NCBI GenBank assembly: GCA_030427245.1
Contig: JAUHXA010000021.1
Location: 1-64,000, forward strand
Origin: Bacteroidia bacterium
GTDB lineage: Bacteria > Bacteroidota > Bacteroidia > Chitinophagales > UBA2359
DNA length: 64,000 nucleotides
Reading direction: 5' to 3'
In this document: in pieces, positions 7,829 to 17,707 of the stretch
Numbering within the stretch: position 1 is the first letter of the stretch
How the letters are laid out: each line of letters opens with the position of its first letter
Position numbers and translations under genes: made by a program
Notes under the pieces: generated by a model
The model's database searches: none
Seen by the model: only the letters and a program-made list of their open reading frames with translations
What the model was told of the DNA's origin: nothing

Positions 7829-10800
7829 ATGAGACAATTTTTACAAATTTTGTGGGTGGGTATTTTATGCCTACAAGCGACTATTTTGATGCAAGCACAA
7901 TGTCCTCCAATGGCAGGAACAGATTCCCTTTTGTGTGGATTCACCACGACTTTGATGGCATCGCCCGAAGGCGGAACTTGGTCGATTGTGTGTGACGAAA
8001 GTGTGGGAATTGTGGAATTTGAAGATGCGAACAGTGCCGAAACAGAGGTGACGGTCAGCGAATGTGGTACTTACACTTTTGTGTATGCAATGAATACGCC
8101 AGAATGTATGGCGGGAGATACGGTAAAAATTGGCTTTGAAGACCCAAGTGAAAATGTGGCAAATGGGAGTTTTGATGTAGGATTGGAGGTGGATTATGAC
8201 TGTCCTGGTGGAGGTTCTGCCGAGTGTTCCAACACCATTACCATTGCAGGAGCAGGACCACCGAGCATAGATTGGAGCATGGATTTGATGCAAGAATGTT
8301 GCCCAGTACTGTACGAAACCATTGTTGAAAATCCTTTGGGTGATTGTGAGGCAGAAAGCATTGCAGTGAACATTCTTACGCCTGATGACTGTACGGTTAG
8401 TGAGGCGAATTGGGCGGGGAATCAAGGGGATTTGGTGAATGTGGATTCGGTGATTGTGACCGCCAACTTTTTTGATATTTTCTTGCCACTGTTGGGTGAA
8501 GGAGCTTGTGACCCGATTGGAGGAGCTTGTTCTTTTGAAGACTTGGGGGATGTATGTCAGCCCGACACTTTGAGTTTTGGAGCAGATACTTTGATTGTCG
8601 AGATTCCTTATTCTAAGGGCGGACGTTGGCATTATGTGGTCAATGCGGATAGTTTGTTGGCTTTGCAAGATACGACACAACTGCCTCCTCCTTATGATTT
8701 TGCGACCTTGATTATCCAACCCAATGCCGAATATGTCGGTCCCAATTCGGTGACTTTTAGCGCATGGGAAGACGATGGGAATGGGGGTTTGGTGGAATTG
8801 TTTTCACAACCTTTGGAGCTAAACAACAGGATTCAGTGGGTTTATGAGATTGAGTATGTGAACGATACACTAATTACCAACTATCCGATTTGTGAAAGCG
8901 GGAATTGTCATTGTGGTTGTAGTCAGTCGGGCGGATTCTTTCCTACCATTGCGATTCCTGCGCTCGATTTATCCTGTCCTCCCATTTCGCTGTCTTTTAC
9001 TCCGCCTGGATTTGGAGAAGTCTTTGCGTTTTACCCCAACACCGTTTTTTGTGAAGACGAAACCAGCACCAGCCCTTTCATAGACAGCTTTGGGTGTGTG
9101 GCTGTGGGCTACGTGTTTTCAGGTTCGGATGGCTTGGCAATCGACCCTTCTACTGGCGAAATCTTCATTGACCAATCTAATCCCGGCACTTATGAAGTCT
9201 ATTTTTCGGGTTCCAATGGCGAATTTTCCATCACCGTCATAGACATTTTGCCCATCGAAATTGTCAACTTCACTTTGCCAGCATCTTTTGAAACCTGCGA
9301 AGGAAATGGAGATACGATTCAGCCGAGTTTGGAGGGCGGTTCTTCAAACGGAACATGGGACATCAGTGGCGGCGGAGTGATTGACTCTTCTACTGGAACA
9401 ATTGATGTAGATGCAAGTGGCTCAGGCATTTTTACGGTTACTTTCACGCCCGGCAGTCCTTGTGCCGAGCCTACGAGCCAAGATATAGACATTACCGTAG
9501 GTGCTTCCTCTCCTTCAATTGACATATTTTGTTCGAGTACGATAGATGCCGTTTACTTCAATTGGTCTCCCATTGAAGGAGCAGAAAATTATGAAATTTC
9601 TTATTCTATCAATGGCGGCAATCCTCTGTTTTCCAACACCAACGGAACTGATTTTGAAGTGAATGGCTTGTTGCCAGGCGATTTTGTGAGCATCACCGTT
9701 GAAGCCGTGGGAAACAGTATTTGTGGCGGCAGCACTTTGGGAAGTAGCACTTGTGATGTCGCAGGTTGTCCTCCTATCTTCATCACCATCAACGATTTGA
9801 ATCCTATTTATTGCAGTGATATAGCAAGTTTTGAATTGACTGCCACACCAGTGGGTGGCACTTTCTTTGGAAATGGTGTCGAAAACAGCACCTTTTTCAA
9901 TCCCGCCATTGCTGGTGTCGGCATTCATTCGATTCAATACGAATACACCGACTTCAATACGGGCTGTTCGTATTCTGAAAATGCTACAATTGAAGTAGTT
10001 GCGCCAATAGAAGCCGTCACTATCACTTGCGGAGATATTGCTTCCGACATGGTTTCCTTCAATTGGAACGAAGTCCTCGGCTATGATTTTGAAGTGACTT
10101 ACACCGTCAATGGTGAAAACCCAATCACCACCACCACAAACGATAATTCTTTTGTTGTTACGGATTTGAATCCAGAAGACGCAGTAGAATTGACGGTGAT
10201 AGTTTTGAACGAAAACGCTTGTGGAAACAGCCCTTCTACCACTTCAATGTGTACAGCGCAAGCTTGCGACCCAGTTTTTATGAGCATCGACAATTTGGCA
10301 GCAATGTATTGTAGCGATGAAGAAGCGGTAACTTTGGAGGCAAATACTGAAGGAGGTACTTTTTATGTCAATGGCAATGAATCGACCACTTTTGAACCTG
10401 CAATATTGGGCGAAGGCAGTCACTTAGTCGAATACATTTTGGAGCAAAACGGCTGTATGTTCGATGTCCAAACTACAGTCGAAGTCATCGAATCTTTGGA
10501 AGCAGTTTTGGTGGAATGTGGAGAAATAACAAACAATAGCCTCACCTTCAATTGGAACGAATCGGCAAATGCGACTGAGTACCAAGTTGTTTTGAGTGGC
10601 GCAATTACCGACAATTTCACCCAAACTGCCACGACTTATACCATCGAAAATTTGACCGCAGCAGATGCCGTAAGCATTGAAGTCACTGCAATCGGAACGA
10701 TAGACTGTGCCAATAGTGAGCCTGCAATGACAACTTGTTCGATTCCGCTTATAGAGAAGTGTTTAGACCTTGCAGAGCTGAATCAAACCTTGAGCTTTCC

Positions 10801-11077
10801 AACGGCTTTTTCACCGAATCAAGATGGGGTAAACGATGCTTTTCGCCCTATTTTCCCCTATGCTTTTTTGGACTACGAATTGATGATTTTCAACCGTTGG
10901 GGCAAGGAAGTTTTTGGTAGTCGGGATGTGGATGCAGCTTGGAATGGTGTTTCAGCGAATACTTTTAAGGATGCGGCTTTGGGTGTGTATGTTTGGCACT
11001 TGAAGGCAACGGTGGTGAATGATTGTGGGGAGGAAATGGTGGTGGATAGGAAGGGGAATGTTACTTTGGTGAGGTAG
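7829..11077 (+). CDS. Large surface protein with Fn3-like modules and CHU_C domain
   Basis: A 1082-residue protein with a signal peptide (MRQFLQILWVGILCL to MQAQC). The N-terminal half has PKD/Ig-like beta domains with many Cys. Residues 640-980 contain modules closely related to those of the gene at 1-2291, sharing VVAPIEAVTITCGD, GYDFEVTYTVNGENPITTTT and ESTTFEPAILGEG. The C-terminus (FPTAFSPNQDGVNDAF, FNRWGKEVF) is the gliding-motility-associated domain used by the type IX secretion system. The two proteins are clear paralogues sharing near-identical module DNA. Likely a cell-surface adhesin; ligand unknown. Start supported by the signal peptide. Confidence 0.88.
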   Translation: MRQFLQILWVGILCLQATILMQAQCPPMAGTDSLLCGFTTTLMASPEGGTWSIVCDESVGIVEFEDANSAETEVTVSECGTYTFVYAMNTPECMAGDTVKIGFEDPSENVANGSFDVGLEVDYDCPGGGSAECSNTITIAGAGPPSIDWSMDLMQECCPVLYETIVENPLGDCEAESIAVNILTPDDCTVSEANWAGNQGDLVNVDSVIVTANFFDIFLPLLGEGACDPIGGACSFEDLGDVCQPDTLSFGADTLIVEIPYSKGGRWHYVVNADSLLALQDTTQLPPPYDFATLIIQPNAEYVGPNSVTFSAWEDDGNGGLVELFSQPLELNNRIQWVYEIEYVNDTLITNYPICESGNCHCGCSQSGGFFPTIAIPALDLSCPPISLSFTPPGFGEVFAFYPNTVFCEDETSTSPFIDSFGCVAVGYVFSGSDGLAIDPSTGEIFIDQSNPGTYEVYFSGSNGEFSITVIDILPIEIVNFTLPASFETCEGNGDTIQPSLEGGSSNGTWDISGGGVIDSSTGTIDVDASGSGIFTVTFTPGSPCAEPTSQDIDITVGASSPSIDIFCSSTIDAVYFNWSPIEGAENYEISYSINGGNPLFSNTNGTDFEVNGLLPGDFVSITVEAVGNSICGGSTLGSSTCDVAGCPPIFITINDLNPIYCSDIASFELTATPVGGTFFGNGVENSTFFNPAIAGVGIHSIQYEYTDFNTGCSYSENATIEVVAPIEAVTITCGDIASDMVSFNWNEVLGYDFEVTYTVNGENPITTTTNDNSFVVTDLNPEDAVELTVIVLNENACGNSPSTTSMCTAQACDPVFMSIDNLAAMYCSDEEAVTLEANTEGGTFYVNGNESTTFEPAILGEGSHLVEYILEQNGCMFDVQTTVEVIESLEAVLVECGEITNNSLTFNWNESANATEYQVVLSGAITDNFTQTATTYTIENLTAADAVSIEVTAIGTIDCANSEPAMTTCSIPLIEKCLDLAELNQTLSFPTAFSPNQDGVNDAFRPIFPYAFLDYELMIFNRWGKEVFGSRDVDAAWNGVSANTFKDAALGVYVWHLKATVVNDCGEEMVVDRKGNVTLVR

Positions 11078-11187
11078 GTAGGCTTGGTTTTTTGAACAGA
11101 AACTCTTAGGTGAAAAAAGAACGCTCGTATAACACAAACACCACTACGCCAAGTGAGTAAAGTTCCTTTCTATCTAGCAGTTCTTGT

Positions 11188-11300
11188 TCACACCTCCTTC
11201 CACCTCTCCGCAAAATAATCCTGCAATATCTGATGCCGAAAACGCCACTGACCTCCATCTTGCTCCAATATTCGGGCTTGGGTGGCGTATTGCTTTGAAC
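11188..11300 (-). pseudogene. 3' relic of a NACHT-gene paralogue
   Basis: On the minus strand this segment reads QYATQARILEQDGGQW then RFRHQILQDYFAERWKEV and stops at TGA (11190-11188). It matches the last 40 residues of the intact NACHT protein just upstream almost residue for residue, diverging only after YFAER. No other part of a NACHT gene precedes it; the gap to the intact gene is about 70 bp. It is the surviving tail of a second copy. Confidence 0.8.
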
Positions 11301-11372
11301 AAGAAGATTTAATAAAAATGAAGCTCACTTGATATGGGTAGTGATTGATATGCAAAGTATGCTTCCTTTCAA

Positions 11373-13619
11373 TTACCCTTCGTGTTCAAGGCTTCTCTCT
11401 CCATACCTCTCCGCAAAATAATCCTGCAATATCTGATGCCGAAATCGCCACTGCCCTCCATCTTGCTCCAATATTCGAGCTTGGGTGGCGTATTGAAGGA
11501 AATGGACGAGTTGGAGGGGGAGTTTTTTTTCTAAGAATAGGCAGAGGCGAAGGATGAGGTGGTTGATTAATGCAGTATTATACAAGCCTATTATAACCCC
11601 AATAGAAATCCAGTCATTATTAACAGTAAATGCTGTAGTGAGAAAATACCCAACAAAAGTATTAGTAAGAAAATACTCAAACGCAGTGGCTGTGATTAAA
11701 AAAAATATGAAAATTATTGATAACCATTGAATAACATTAAACAATACTTCTTGTTTAAAACGATGGTAAGGTGTTTTGGTAATAGAGAAAGACGATACTT
11801 CTGTTAATTCTTTAACGATGCTAACTAAAAACCCTATTGGCAGACTTAAAATCAAAAATGTAAAAAATCCACCTACATAGCCTATATATATGGAAATCAA
11901 TAACAAAAAAAATAAATCTCCAATATGATTAATACTGTGTTCACTTAATGACAGAATAGGGTAAATAATACTCCCTAGTAACATCCCAAATTTCCCTGCA
12001 TCCCTAGTAAATTTATCACTTTGGATAAAAATGTTTTTCCATGTAGGGACAAGTAATAAACGTGATAGTTTGATACTCCTAAAATCTTGGACTATGACAT
12101 AATGATACTGTTTAATATCTGCCTTGATTCCCAATATCCCTCCAAAAAATACCCCTCCTACTATACCAAAAAATAAATTCTGAACAAGGCTTCCAAATAT
12201 GCAAAAAAATAAACCCCCAATTAGCCCATAAATTACTCCTATTCTCCACCCTTTTCTCAACTGTCTGTGTTTGAAATCTACCAACTCAAAAACTACTTTC
12301 CCCTCTTGATTCAATAATCCTCCAATCCACCCCAAATAACCTAAAGTTTTCTCCTTCAAAAAACCCTTTCGATTTGACGTAACCCTCAACTTTTCTTCAA
12401 TAAAATACTTAATCAAATATTCTTCCAATTCTGTTTTGGTAGTAGGCAAACTTTGATTGGAACTTCGGCTATCAAATACCTCCAAAGCACTATTATAATA
12501 AAAAGGTGTACACAAAACTTCCTCCAATATAGGATTTTTGTCCAATAAAGCTAGTAACGTGTTCGCAGCATTTTCATCTTTAGTACTCAATTTTTGAGTC
12601 AGCGAATATTTGAGTGTTGTTCTGATTTCCGCAGCAGTCAAAGGATTAACCAATATCTGTGCTTTGACAGGCGCATCTGCATTGATAGCCGCATATTCTT
12701 TCCTTCGAGAACAAATCGTCAAATATTCCACTTCAAACAAAGACAGGTATTCGTCAATCGAATGTAAACACTGACAGCGCACATCGTTTCTTTCTTCCGC
12801 ATCCTCCATATCCCTTCCCACTTCATCCAAACCATCCAAAAGCGGCAAAATCTGATTGGTCAAAATGGCTTCTTGTGCCAGTTTTTTGGAGAAGCCATAA
12901 CCCGACACCAAGGCAGCTTGCAGCCATTCGTGGAATCGGTCATTTTCGGGTTTCCAAGAAGCCAAATTGAAGACAATAGGTAATTTTTCGTCCACCTTTT
13001 CGGTGAGCCATTCCTTTGCCAATTCCAAGATTTGGGTCGTTTTTCCTGCCCCTGGATTTCCGACGATTAGTAAATGCTGATGTTTTTTAAGGGTTTGGGT
13101 GAGTGTTCCTTCTACGGGTTCAGATAGTTGGATGTCTTTGGAGTAATGCGGATAATCGGCACTCATGCCCTCTTGCGAATAGGTCAATTGAAGGGAAACA
13201 GGCAGACGGTGGTCTGTTTTTTGGCGGAGGCGTTCGGTGTATCTTTCGATGAGGTGCTCTCGGATATTGTCCTTTTCTTGTGCAAAAACACCTACCTCTT
13301 CTGTTGCAGTTGTAGCAGTGTCGAAAAAAGGCAGAAAGGAGAAAAAGGAACGTTGTTTTTTGGGTGTTTTGGCTTTTTCGGAGAGTTCTTCAACGATTTG
13401 CAGCAAAGACAAAACGATTTGATTTCGTTTCACTTCCACCACATCAGCCGTCAACAATCCCGAATATCGCTCTTTTTTCCAATGGTAAAAGCGTTGAGCT
13501 TGAATGACAATGTTGCGGCTTAGATTTCTTTCAATTTTCTCAATGCTCAACAACATATCCACTGCCTGCTCCAATTTGCCTTTCGCTATCAGTTGTTTGA
13601 GTTGTTTTTGCAGTTGCAT
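11373..13619 (-). CDS. NACHT (STAND) NTPase with EAD11-like N-terminus and transmembrane C-terminus
   Basis: A 748-residue signal-transduction NTPase. Residues 1-80 (LKQLIAKGKLEQAVDMLL ... NQIVLSLLQIVEEL) resemble effector-associated domain 11, a death-fold-like adaptor of bacterial conflict systems. The NACHT core has a Walker A, GNPGAGKTT (187-195), and Walker B, LPLLDGLDEV (258-267), the small-residue-after-acid pattern typical of NACHT. Residues about 455-690 hold several hydrophobic membrane segments, with Gly-rich pairs, in place of the usual repeat sensor. The C-terminus (WRFRHQILQDYFAE) is the helical motif usually found after NACHT. Family knowledge points to an anti-invader or cell-death role; the partner effector is not adjacent. 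A relic copy of the 3' end follows. Confidence 0.85.
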   Translation of the reverse strand: MQLQKQLKQLIAKGKLEQAVDMLLSIEKIERNLSRNIVIQAQRFYHWKKERYSGLLTADVVEVKRNQIVLSLLQIVEELSEKAKTPKKQRSFFSFLPFFDTATTATEEVGVFAQEKDNIREHLIERYTERLRQKTDHRLPVSLQLTYSQEGMSADYPHYSKDIQLSEPVEGTLTQTLKKHQHLLIVGNPGAGKTTQILELAKEWLTEKVDEKLPIVFNLASWKPENDRFHEWLQAALVSGYGFSKKLAQEAILTNQILPLLDGLDEVGRDMEDAEERNDVRCQCLHSIDEYLSLFEVEYLTICSRRKEYAAINADAPVKAQILVNPLTAAEIRTTLKYSLTQKLSTKDENAANTLLALLDKNPILEEVLCTPFYYNSALEVFDSRSSNQSLPTTKTELEEYLIKYFIEEKLRVTSNRKGFLKEKTLGYLGWIGGLLNQEGKVVFELVDFKHRQLRKGWRIGVIYGLIGGLFFCIFGSLVQNLFFGIVGGVFFGGILGIKADIKQYHYVIVQDFRSIKLSRLLLVPTWKNIFIQSDKFTRDAGKFGMLLGSIIYPILSLSEHSINHIGDLFFLLLISIYIGYVGGFFTFLILSLPIGFLVSIVKELTEVSSFSITKTPYHRFKQEVLFNVIQWLSIIFIFFLITATAFEYFLTNTFVGYFLTTAFTVNNDWISIGVIIGLYNTALINHLILRLCLFLEKKLPLQLVHFLQYATQARILEQDGGQWRFRHQILQDYFAERYGERSLEHEG

Positions 13620-13840
13620 AATGGATGGGATACAGGTTGTTGGAATTTTTTATGCACAATTTAAGGGAAAAATTTTAAAAGTTGAAATCCAGATATTTAG
13701 AAAGATAGAATTGAATAGTCATTTTTCTTTTCTATCTTTAAATTTGGAATTCCCTTCCAACAAGATTCCTACGGAATGACAAATCAGAAAAAATCTCTCT
13801 GCGTTCAACTTCCAAAATCGAGTGCCACAAACTATTTAAA

Positions 13841-14863
13841 TCACTTCCCCTTTACCCGCTTCCACAACATTCCAAACACTTCCCCTACATCCTCAGGAAC
13901 TTCCCGAGTTTCATAAAAATGCACCTTCCCGTTTTCGTCCTTGCTCAGTGGAAAAGAAAAAACGTACCCCATATTTTGACCTTCAAAACCCATTTTCCCG
14001 AAAGTAAAATCGCTGAAAACGATTTGATTGCCCTTTTTTTCGACGATATAATAATCGTTGGCAAACCACTTCAATCGGTTCAAAGCATACGTGCCTTCAA
14101 AATCTGCCAAGAGTTCTTCATTGCGAGGAAAAAACTCAAATTCAATCTTTTTGTCGGCATCATCAAAGAAAGAATGGTAACCAATGTAGTAGCCATCTTC
14201 CACTTCTGCAACGGCATACCAAAGCACGTTTTGCATAGGCGAAGGGGCAGACATATAGCGAGAATAGGGAATTTTCTGCTCGGTCAAAGCATTTTCAAAA
14301 GCATCATTGGCAATGGATTTATTGAATAAGGTAAGACACAAATACAAGCTACTAAACGCTAGTCCCGCCACGCTCACCCACCTTCTTTTGGGGTTGTTTC
14401 GCTTCAAAAAAGAGCAAACGATGATGGACAATAAAAAAGGAACGGTGTAAATTGGGTCTACAATAAAAATACTATTGAAGCCCACTCGATAGTCGCTGAA
14501 CGGTAAGAAAAGCTGTGTACCATAGACTGTAAAAGCGTCTAAAAGGGAATGGGTTAGAAAGCCCAAACCAAAAAGCAATGCCCAATCTTTGAAGGTTGTG
14601 GTATTGTCGGCAGATTTGTTGTACCATTTTTGGAACAGCCAACCCATGAACAAGCCGCCTACAATGGCAAAAATGAGGGAGTGCGAAATACCTCTGTGTA
14701 CGGTCAGCCGTCCAAGTGCATCCAAAAAAGGAAAGAAAATCACATCTAAATCGGGAATCGTACCCGCCAAACCGCCCCATAACAGCGCTTTGTTGCCGAT
14801 TTTTTTACCGAGAACTGCTTCTCCTACGCCTGCACCTAATACAAATTGGGTAATGGAATCCAT
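13841..14863 (-). CDS. YdjM-family membrane-bound metal-dependent hydrolase
   Basis: A 340-residue protein starting MDSITQFVLGAGVGEAVLG, the typical opening of the YdjM/DUF457 family of inner-membrane proteins annotated as metal-dependent hydrolases. The conserved motifs are present: GTIPDLDV near residue 37 and HRGISHS near 57, whose His and Asp are the presumed metal ligands, followed by FLTHSLLDAFTVYG near 105. Four to five hydrophobic segments occupy the first 190 residues, and a soluble domain of about 150 residues follows. Substrate is unknown for the family. The gene stands alone; it and the next gene are divergent. Confidence 0.8.
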   Translation of the reverse strand: MDSITQFVLGAGVGEAVLGKKIGNKALLWGGLAGTIPDLDVIFFPFLDALGRLTVHRGISHSLIFAIVGGLFMGWLFQKWYNKSADNTTTFKDWALLFGLGFLTHSLLDAFTVYGTQLFLPFSDYRVGFNSIFIVDPIYTVPFLLSIIVCSFLKRNNPKRRWVSVAGLAFSSLYLCLTLFNKSIANDAFENALTEQKIPYSRYMSAPSPMQNVLWYAVAEVEDGYYIGYHSFFDDADKKIEFEFFPRNEELLADFEGTYALNRLKWFANDYYIVEKKGNQIVFSDFTFGKMGFEGQNMGYVFSFPLSKDENGKVHFYETREVPEDVGEVFGMLWKRVKGK

Positions 14864-15114
14864 TTAGGAATGAAAATTAAAATACAAATGAAAATCAAAA
14901 GGAAAGGCTTTGTGTCTTTCGCACAAACCTACTGTAAAACTACAAACACAAAGGTAGAAATAGTGTTCAAATCTTTGCCTTTTACTATCTTCAAGCCTTC
15001 AAATCAATTCAAACTTTAGAGGAGGGAGTAGAGAGGCGAGAAACGAGATATAAGATTTTGAAAGTTAAATTCTCGCTTCTCTGTTCTCGCTTCTCTCCTC
15101 CCAATAACAACAAT

Positions 15115-16296
15115 ATGCGTAAAATCACCGCCGACTATATTTTTCCTGTAAGTGCTGCGCCTATCGAAAAAGGGGTCATTGTAGTAGATGACAATGGAAA
15201 AATTCTCCAAATTGACGAGCGAAGCCAACACGACCCAACGAGTTTGGAAATGCACAAAGGCGCAATCGTGCCAGGCTTTGTGAATACCCATTGCCACCTC
15301 GAACTCTCTCACATGAAAGGAGTTGCGAAAACAGGAACAGGACTTTTGCCTTTCCTTCAAACGGTGGTCAATCACCGAGATGTACCGCCTGAAGAAATTC
15401 AAGCAGCTATTGAAGCGGGTGACCGATACATGTATGAGCAAGGCATTGTGGCAGTAGGTGATATTTCCAATAAAACCGATACGGCAGCCACCAAAGAAAA
15501 AAGTCCAATTCGCTATTACACTTTCGTCGAAATGTTTGATTTTTTGCAAAACGATTGGGCGCAAAAAACTTTTGACGACTATTACGCTGTTTTTGAAGGA
15601 CAAAGCAGCAGCAATGGCAATCGCAAAAGTTGTGTACCACATGCGCCTTATACGGTTTCGCAGAAGTTGTTTGGCTTATTGAAGGACATCAACGAAGAGG
15701 GCTGTACGGTCAGTATTCACAACCAAGAAACGCCACACGAAGACCAGTTTTTTCTGGATAAAACGGGTGATTTCATTAAATTTTACCAAGCCTTTCAAAT
15801 CGGTATTGACAACTTCCAACCGTCTGGAGAAACGGCCATTCACTACGCCCTGCAAAACATGAATCCCAATCACCGAACTCTCTTTGTCCACAATACCATG
15901 AGTCGACCAGAAGACATCAAAGCGGCACACAAATGGGGTGGGAAAAATGTTTTTTGGGCTACTTGCGCCAATGCCAACCTTTACATCGAAAATCGAATGC
16001 CTTCTTACCAGCGTTTTATAGATGCAAATGCTCAAATGACTATCGGAACGGACAGCCTTACCTCCAATTGGCAACTGTCTGTTTTGGAGGAAATGAAAAC
16101 CATCTCCCGCTTTCAGTCCTATCTTTCGTTTGAAACTTTGCTGCAGTGGGCTACTTTGAATGGTGCAAAGGCTTTGGGTTTTGAAGCCGATTTGGGCAGT
16201 ATTGAAGTCGGTAAAACACCTGGACTGAATTTGTTGTCAGGTTTGGAAGCTGATTGGAGTTTGAACTCGGGAGTGAGTGTACAGAGGTTGGTTTGA
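15115..16296 (+). CDS. Amidohydrolase-family deaminase (aminofutalosine deaminase-like)
   Basis: A TIM-barrel metallohydrolase of 393 residues counted from the ATG at 15115 (MRKITADYIFPVSAAP); a TTG further upstream is in frame but not needed. Metal ligands are visible: HCH in NTHCHLELSHMKG, His in CVPHAPYTVS, His in SIHNQETPHEDQFF, and Asp in IGTDSLTSN. The pattern NTHCHLELSH is shared by the S-adenosylhomocysteine/aminodeoxyfutalosine deaminase branch, so a role in futalosine menaquinone synthesis or purine salvage is possible, but no other menaquinone genes are nearby and the substrate is not settled. An in-frame C-terminal segment (GKTPGLNLLSGLE) is the usual small beta domain. Confidence 0.8.
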   Translation: MRKITADYIFPVSAAPIEKGVIVVDDNGKILQIDERSQHDPTSLEMHKGAIVPGFVNTHCHLELSHMKGVAKTGTGLLPFLQTVVNHRDVPPEEIQAAIEAGDRYMYEQGIVAVGDISNKTDTAATKEKSPIRYYTFVEMFDFLQNDWAQKTFDDYYAVFEGQSSSNGNRKSCVPHAPYTVSQKLFGLLKDINEEGCTVSIHNQETPHEDQFFLDKTGDFIKFYQAFQIGIDNFQPSGETAIHYALQNMNPNHRTLFVHNTMSRPEDIKAAHKWGGKNVFWATCANANLYIENRMPSYQRFIDANAQMTIGTDSLTSNWQLSVLEEMKTISRFQSYLSFETLLQWATLNGAKALGFEADLGSIEVGKTPGLNLLSGLEADWSLNSGVSVQRLV

Positions 16297-16304
16297 TAAG
16301 TGGG

Positions 16305-16339
16305 AAGTAAGAAGTAAGAAGTAAGAAGTAAGAAGTAAG
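16305..16339. repeat. Five copies of heptamer AAGTAAG
   Basis: A perfect tandem run of five 7-bp units just after the amidohydrolase stop codon. The unit length is not a multiple of 3 and it is outside any gene. It is a simple-sequence tract that could vary by slippage. Confidence 0.9.
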
Positions 16340-16459
16340 ATAGATGGAGTTTTAAAATACTTAGTATCAGACCAATAATAAGTTTATAAATCAATTTGAT
16401 TTTGTCCATTGGCTTAAATATTGACAAATAAATCACTATAAATCTATAAATCACATTGT

Positions 16460-17560
16460 ATGACCTTCAATAACATTTTTTTCGTTTTATTATTTCTATC
16501 GCTAAATGTCTCTTTATCCGCCAATGACAGTTCGTTTTATGCCGAAGGCAGCAACTTGATACCTTTGCAAGAAACAAGTATCGAACTCAAAAAAGAAGTG
16601 TTGAACTTGACCCGAAAAGGCAAGGAAATGGACGTACAGGTTAGATTTGAGTTTCACAATCCAGATGCACCCAAAACATTGACCGTAGGTTTTGTGACTC
16701 CGCCTACCTTTGGGGATGTATCGGCAGAAGAAAACGAGCATCCACAAATAAGGGATTTTCAGGTGATGGTCAATGGTAAACTGATTCCTTTCAAAATCAA
16801 AAACCTCGAAAAAACAGACTTCAAACTCTCCGAAGAAGCCTATCACGGATTTGACTTTGTGTATTATTTTGAAGTGCCTTTTCAGAAAGGAAAAACGGTT
16901 ATTCAACAGGCATACACCTATCGGGGAGGCGAATCTACCGAAGCAAGTGCTGAGTTTAACTACCGTTTGACGAATGCAAAGGGCTGGGCAAACCAAGCCA
17001 TTGAAGATTTTGAAGTCAATGTGCATTTTGGTGATGATGCCTATTTTTCAGTGCCTTACAGTTTTGGAAAAAACAAACAAAAGGCGGATTGGCAAATTGT
17101 GGGAGTAGGAAAATTGTCTGAAAAAGCGCAGGATAGGTATGGTTTACAGTTTCGGATGGTCAAAATCAACAAAGGATATTTGCAGTTTCGAGCCAAAAAT
17201 TTTCAGCCTGATTACGACCTTTGGCTGACCGATTGGCACGCCCATAATGAGGTTCTGTTTTGGATGGATTCAGAGAACCCTACCGAACATCTTTTTGAAG
17301 ATTTTGAAATCGCTGCCACAATTGACTTTTACCATCCAAAAGAAGACCTCGCATTACGCAGCAAAGAGGAACTTAGATGGATTCGAAATTACTTATTTGC
17401 CAAACATGGTTATATCTTCAAAAGCAAGGATTTACAAACCTTTTTTGAGCAATGTAATTGGTACATTCCCAACTTCAATACCAAATCCGACCCCAATATT
17501 TTGTCGGAAAAAGAGCGTTTATTGTTTGAGGCAATTGTAGCGGAAGAAAAGAAGCGGTGA
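16460..17560 (+). CDS. Secreted/periplasmic YARHG-domain protein
   Basis: A 366-residue protein with an N-terminal signal peptide (MTFNNIFFVLLFLSLNVSLS). Residues 25-280 form a beta-rich domain resembling the DUF4424 type (NLIPLQETSIELKKEVL, TVGFVTPPTFGDVS). The C-terminal 70 residues match the YARHG domain: LRWIRNYLFAKHGYIFKSKD followed by a conserved Trp-Tyr and LSEKERLLFE. YARHG is a small extracellular domain, thought to bind peptidoglycan or related ligands, named from its Tyr-Ala-Arg-His-Gly motif, here read as FAKHGY. No catalytic residues are evident. Start supported by the signal peptide. Confidence 0.75.
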   Translation: MTFNNIFFVLLFLSLNVSLSANDSSFYAEGSNLIPLQETSIELKKEVLNLTRKGKEMDVQVRFEFHNPDAPKTLTVGFVTPPTFGDVSAEENEHPQIRDFQVMVNGKLIPFKIKNLEKTDFKLSEEAYHGFDFVYYFEVPFQKGKTVIQQAYTYRGGESTEASAEFNYRLTNAKGWANQAIEDFEVNVHFGDDAYFSVPYSFGKNKQKADWQIVGVGKLSEKAQDRYGLQFRMVKINKGYLQFRAKNFQPDYDLWLTDWHAHNEVLFWMDSENPTEHLFEDFEIAATIDFYHPKEDLALRSKEELRWIRNYLFAKHGYIFKSKDLQTFFEQCNWYIPNFNTKSDPNILSEKERLLFEAIVAEEKKR

Positions 17561-17707
17561 AAACATTAGGGACATTTCAAGAATAAGTTTATCTGTAAGT
17601 CAACTTGATAAGAAGTGTTTTGGTTCTCAATCTGTCCCAAATTATTTTTTCAGTAATAATAGGCTTAGATTTACTGCAATAAAATGATTCCTTTTTCTTT
17701 TAACCAA

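Noticed and set aside
13620-13840. Possible small gene between the NACHT gene and the YdjM-like gene
   Set aside because: No frame of useful length with protein-like composition; AT-rich spacer only.
15058-15114. TTG-start extension of the amidohydrolase
   Set aside because: The extra residues (KVKFSLLCSRFSPPNNNN) look like untranslated spacer; the ATG at 15115 opens the conserved domain.
16305-16339. Heptamer array as a CRISPR or coding repeat
   Set aside because: Only five perfect 7-bp units with no spacers and no protein-coding frame; simple sequence tract.
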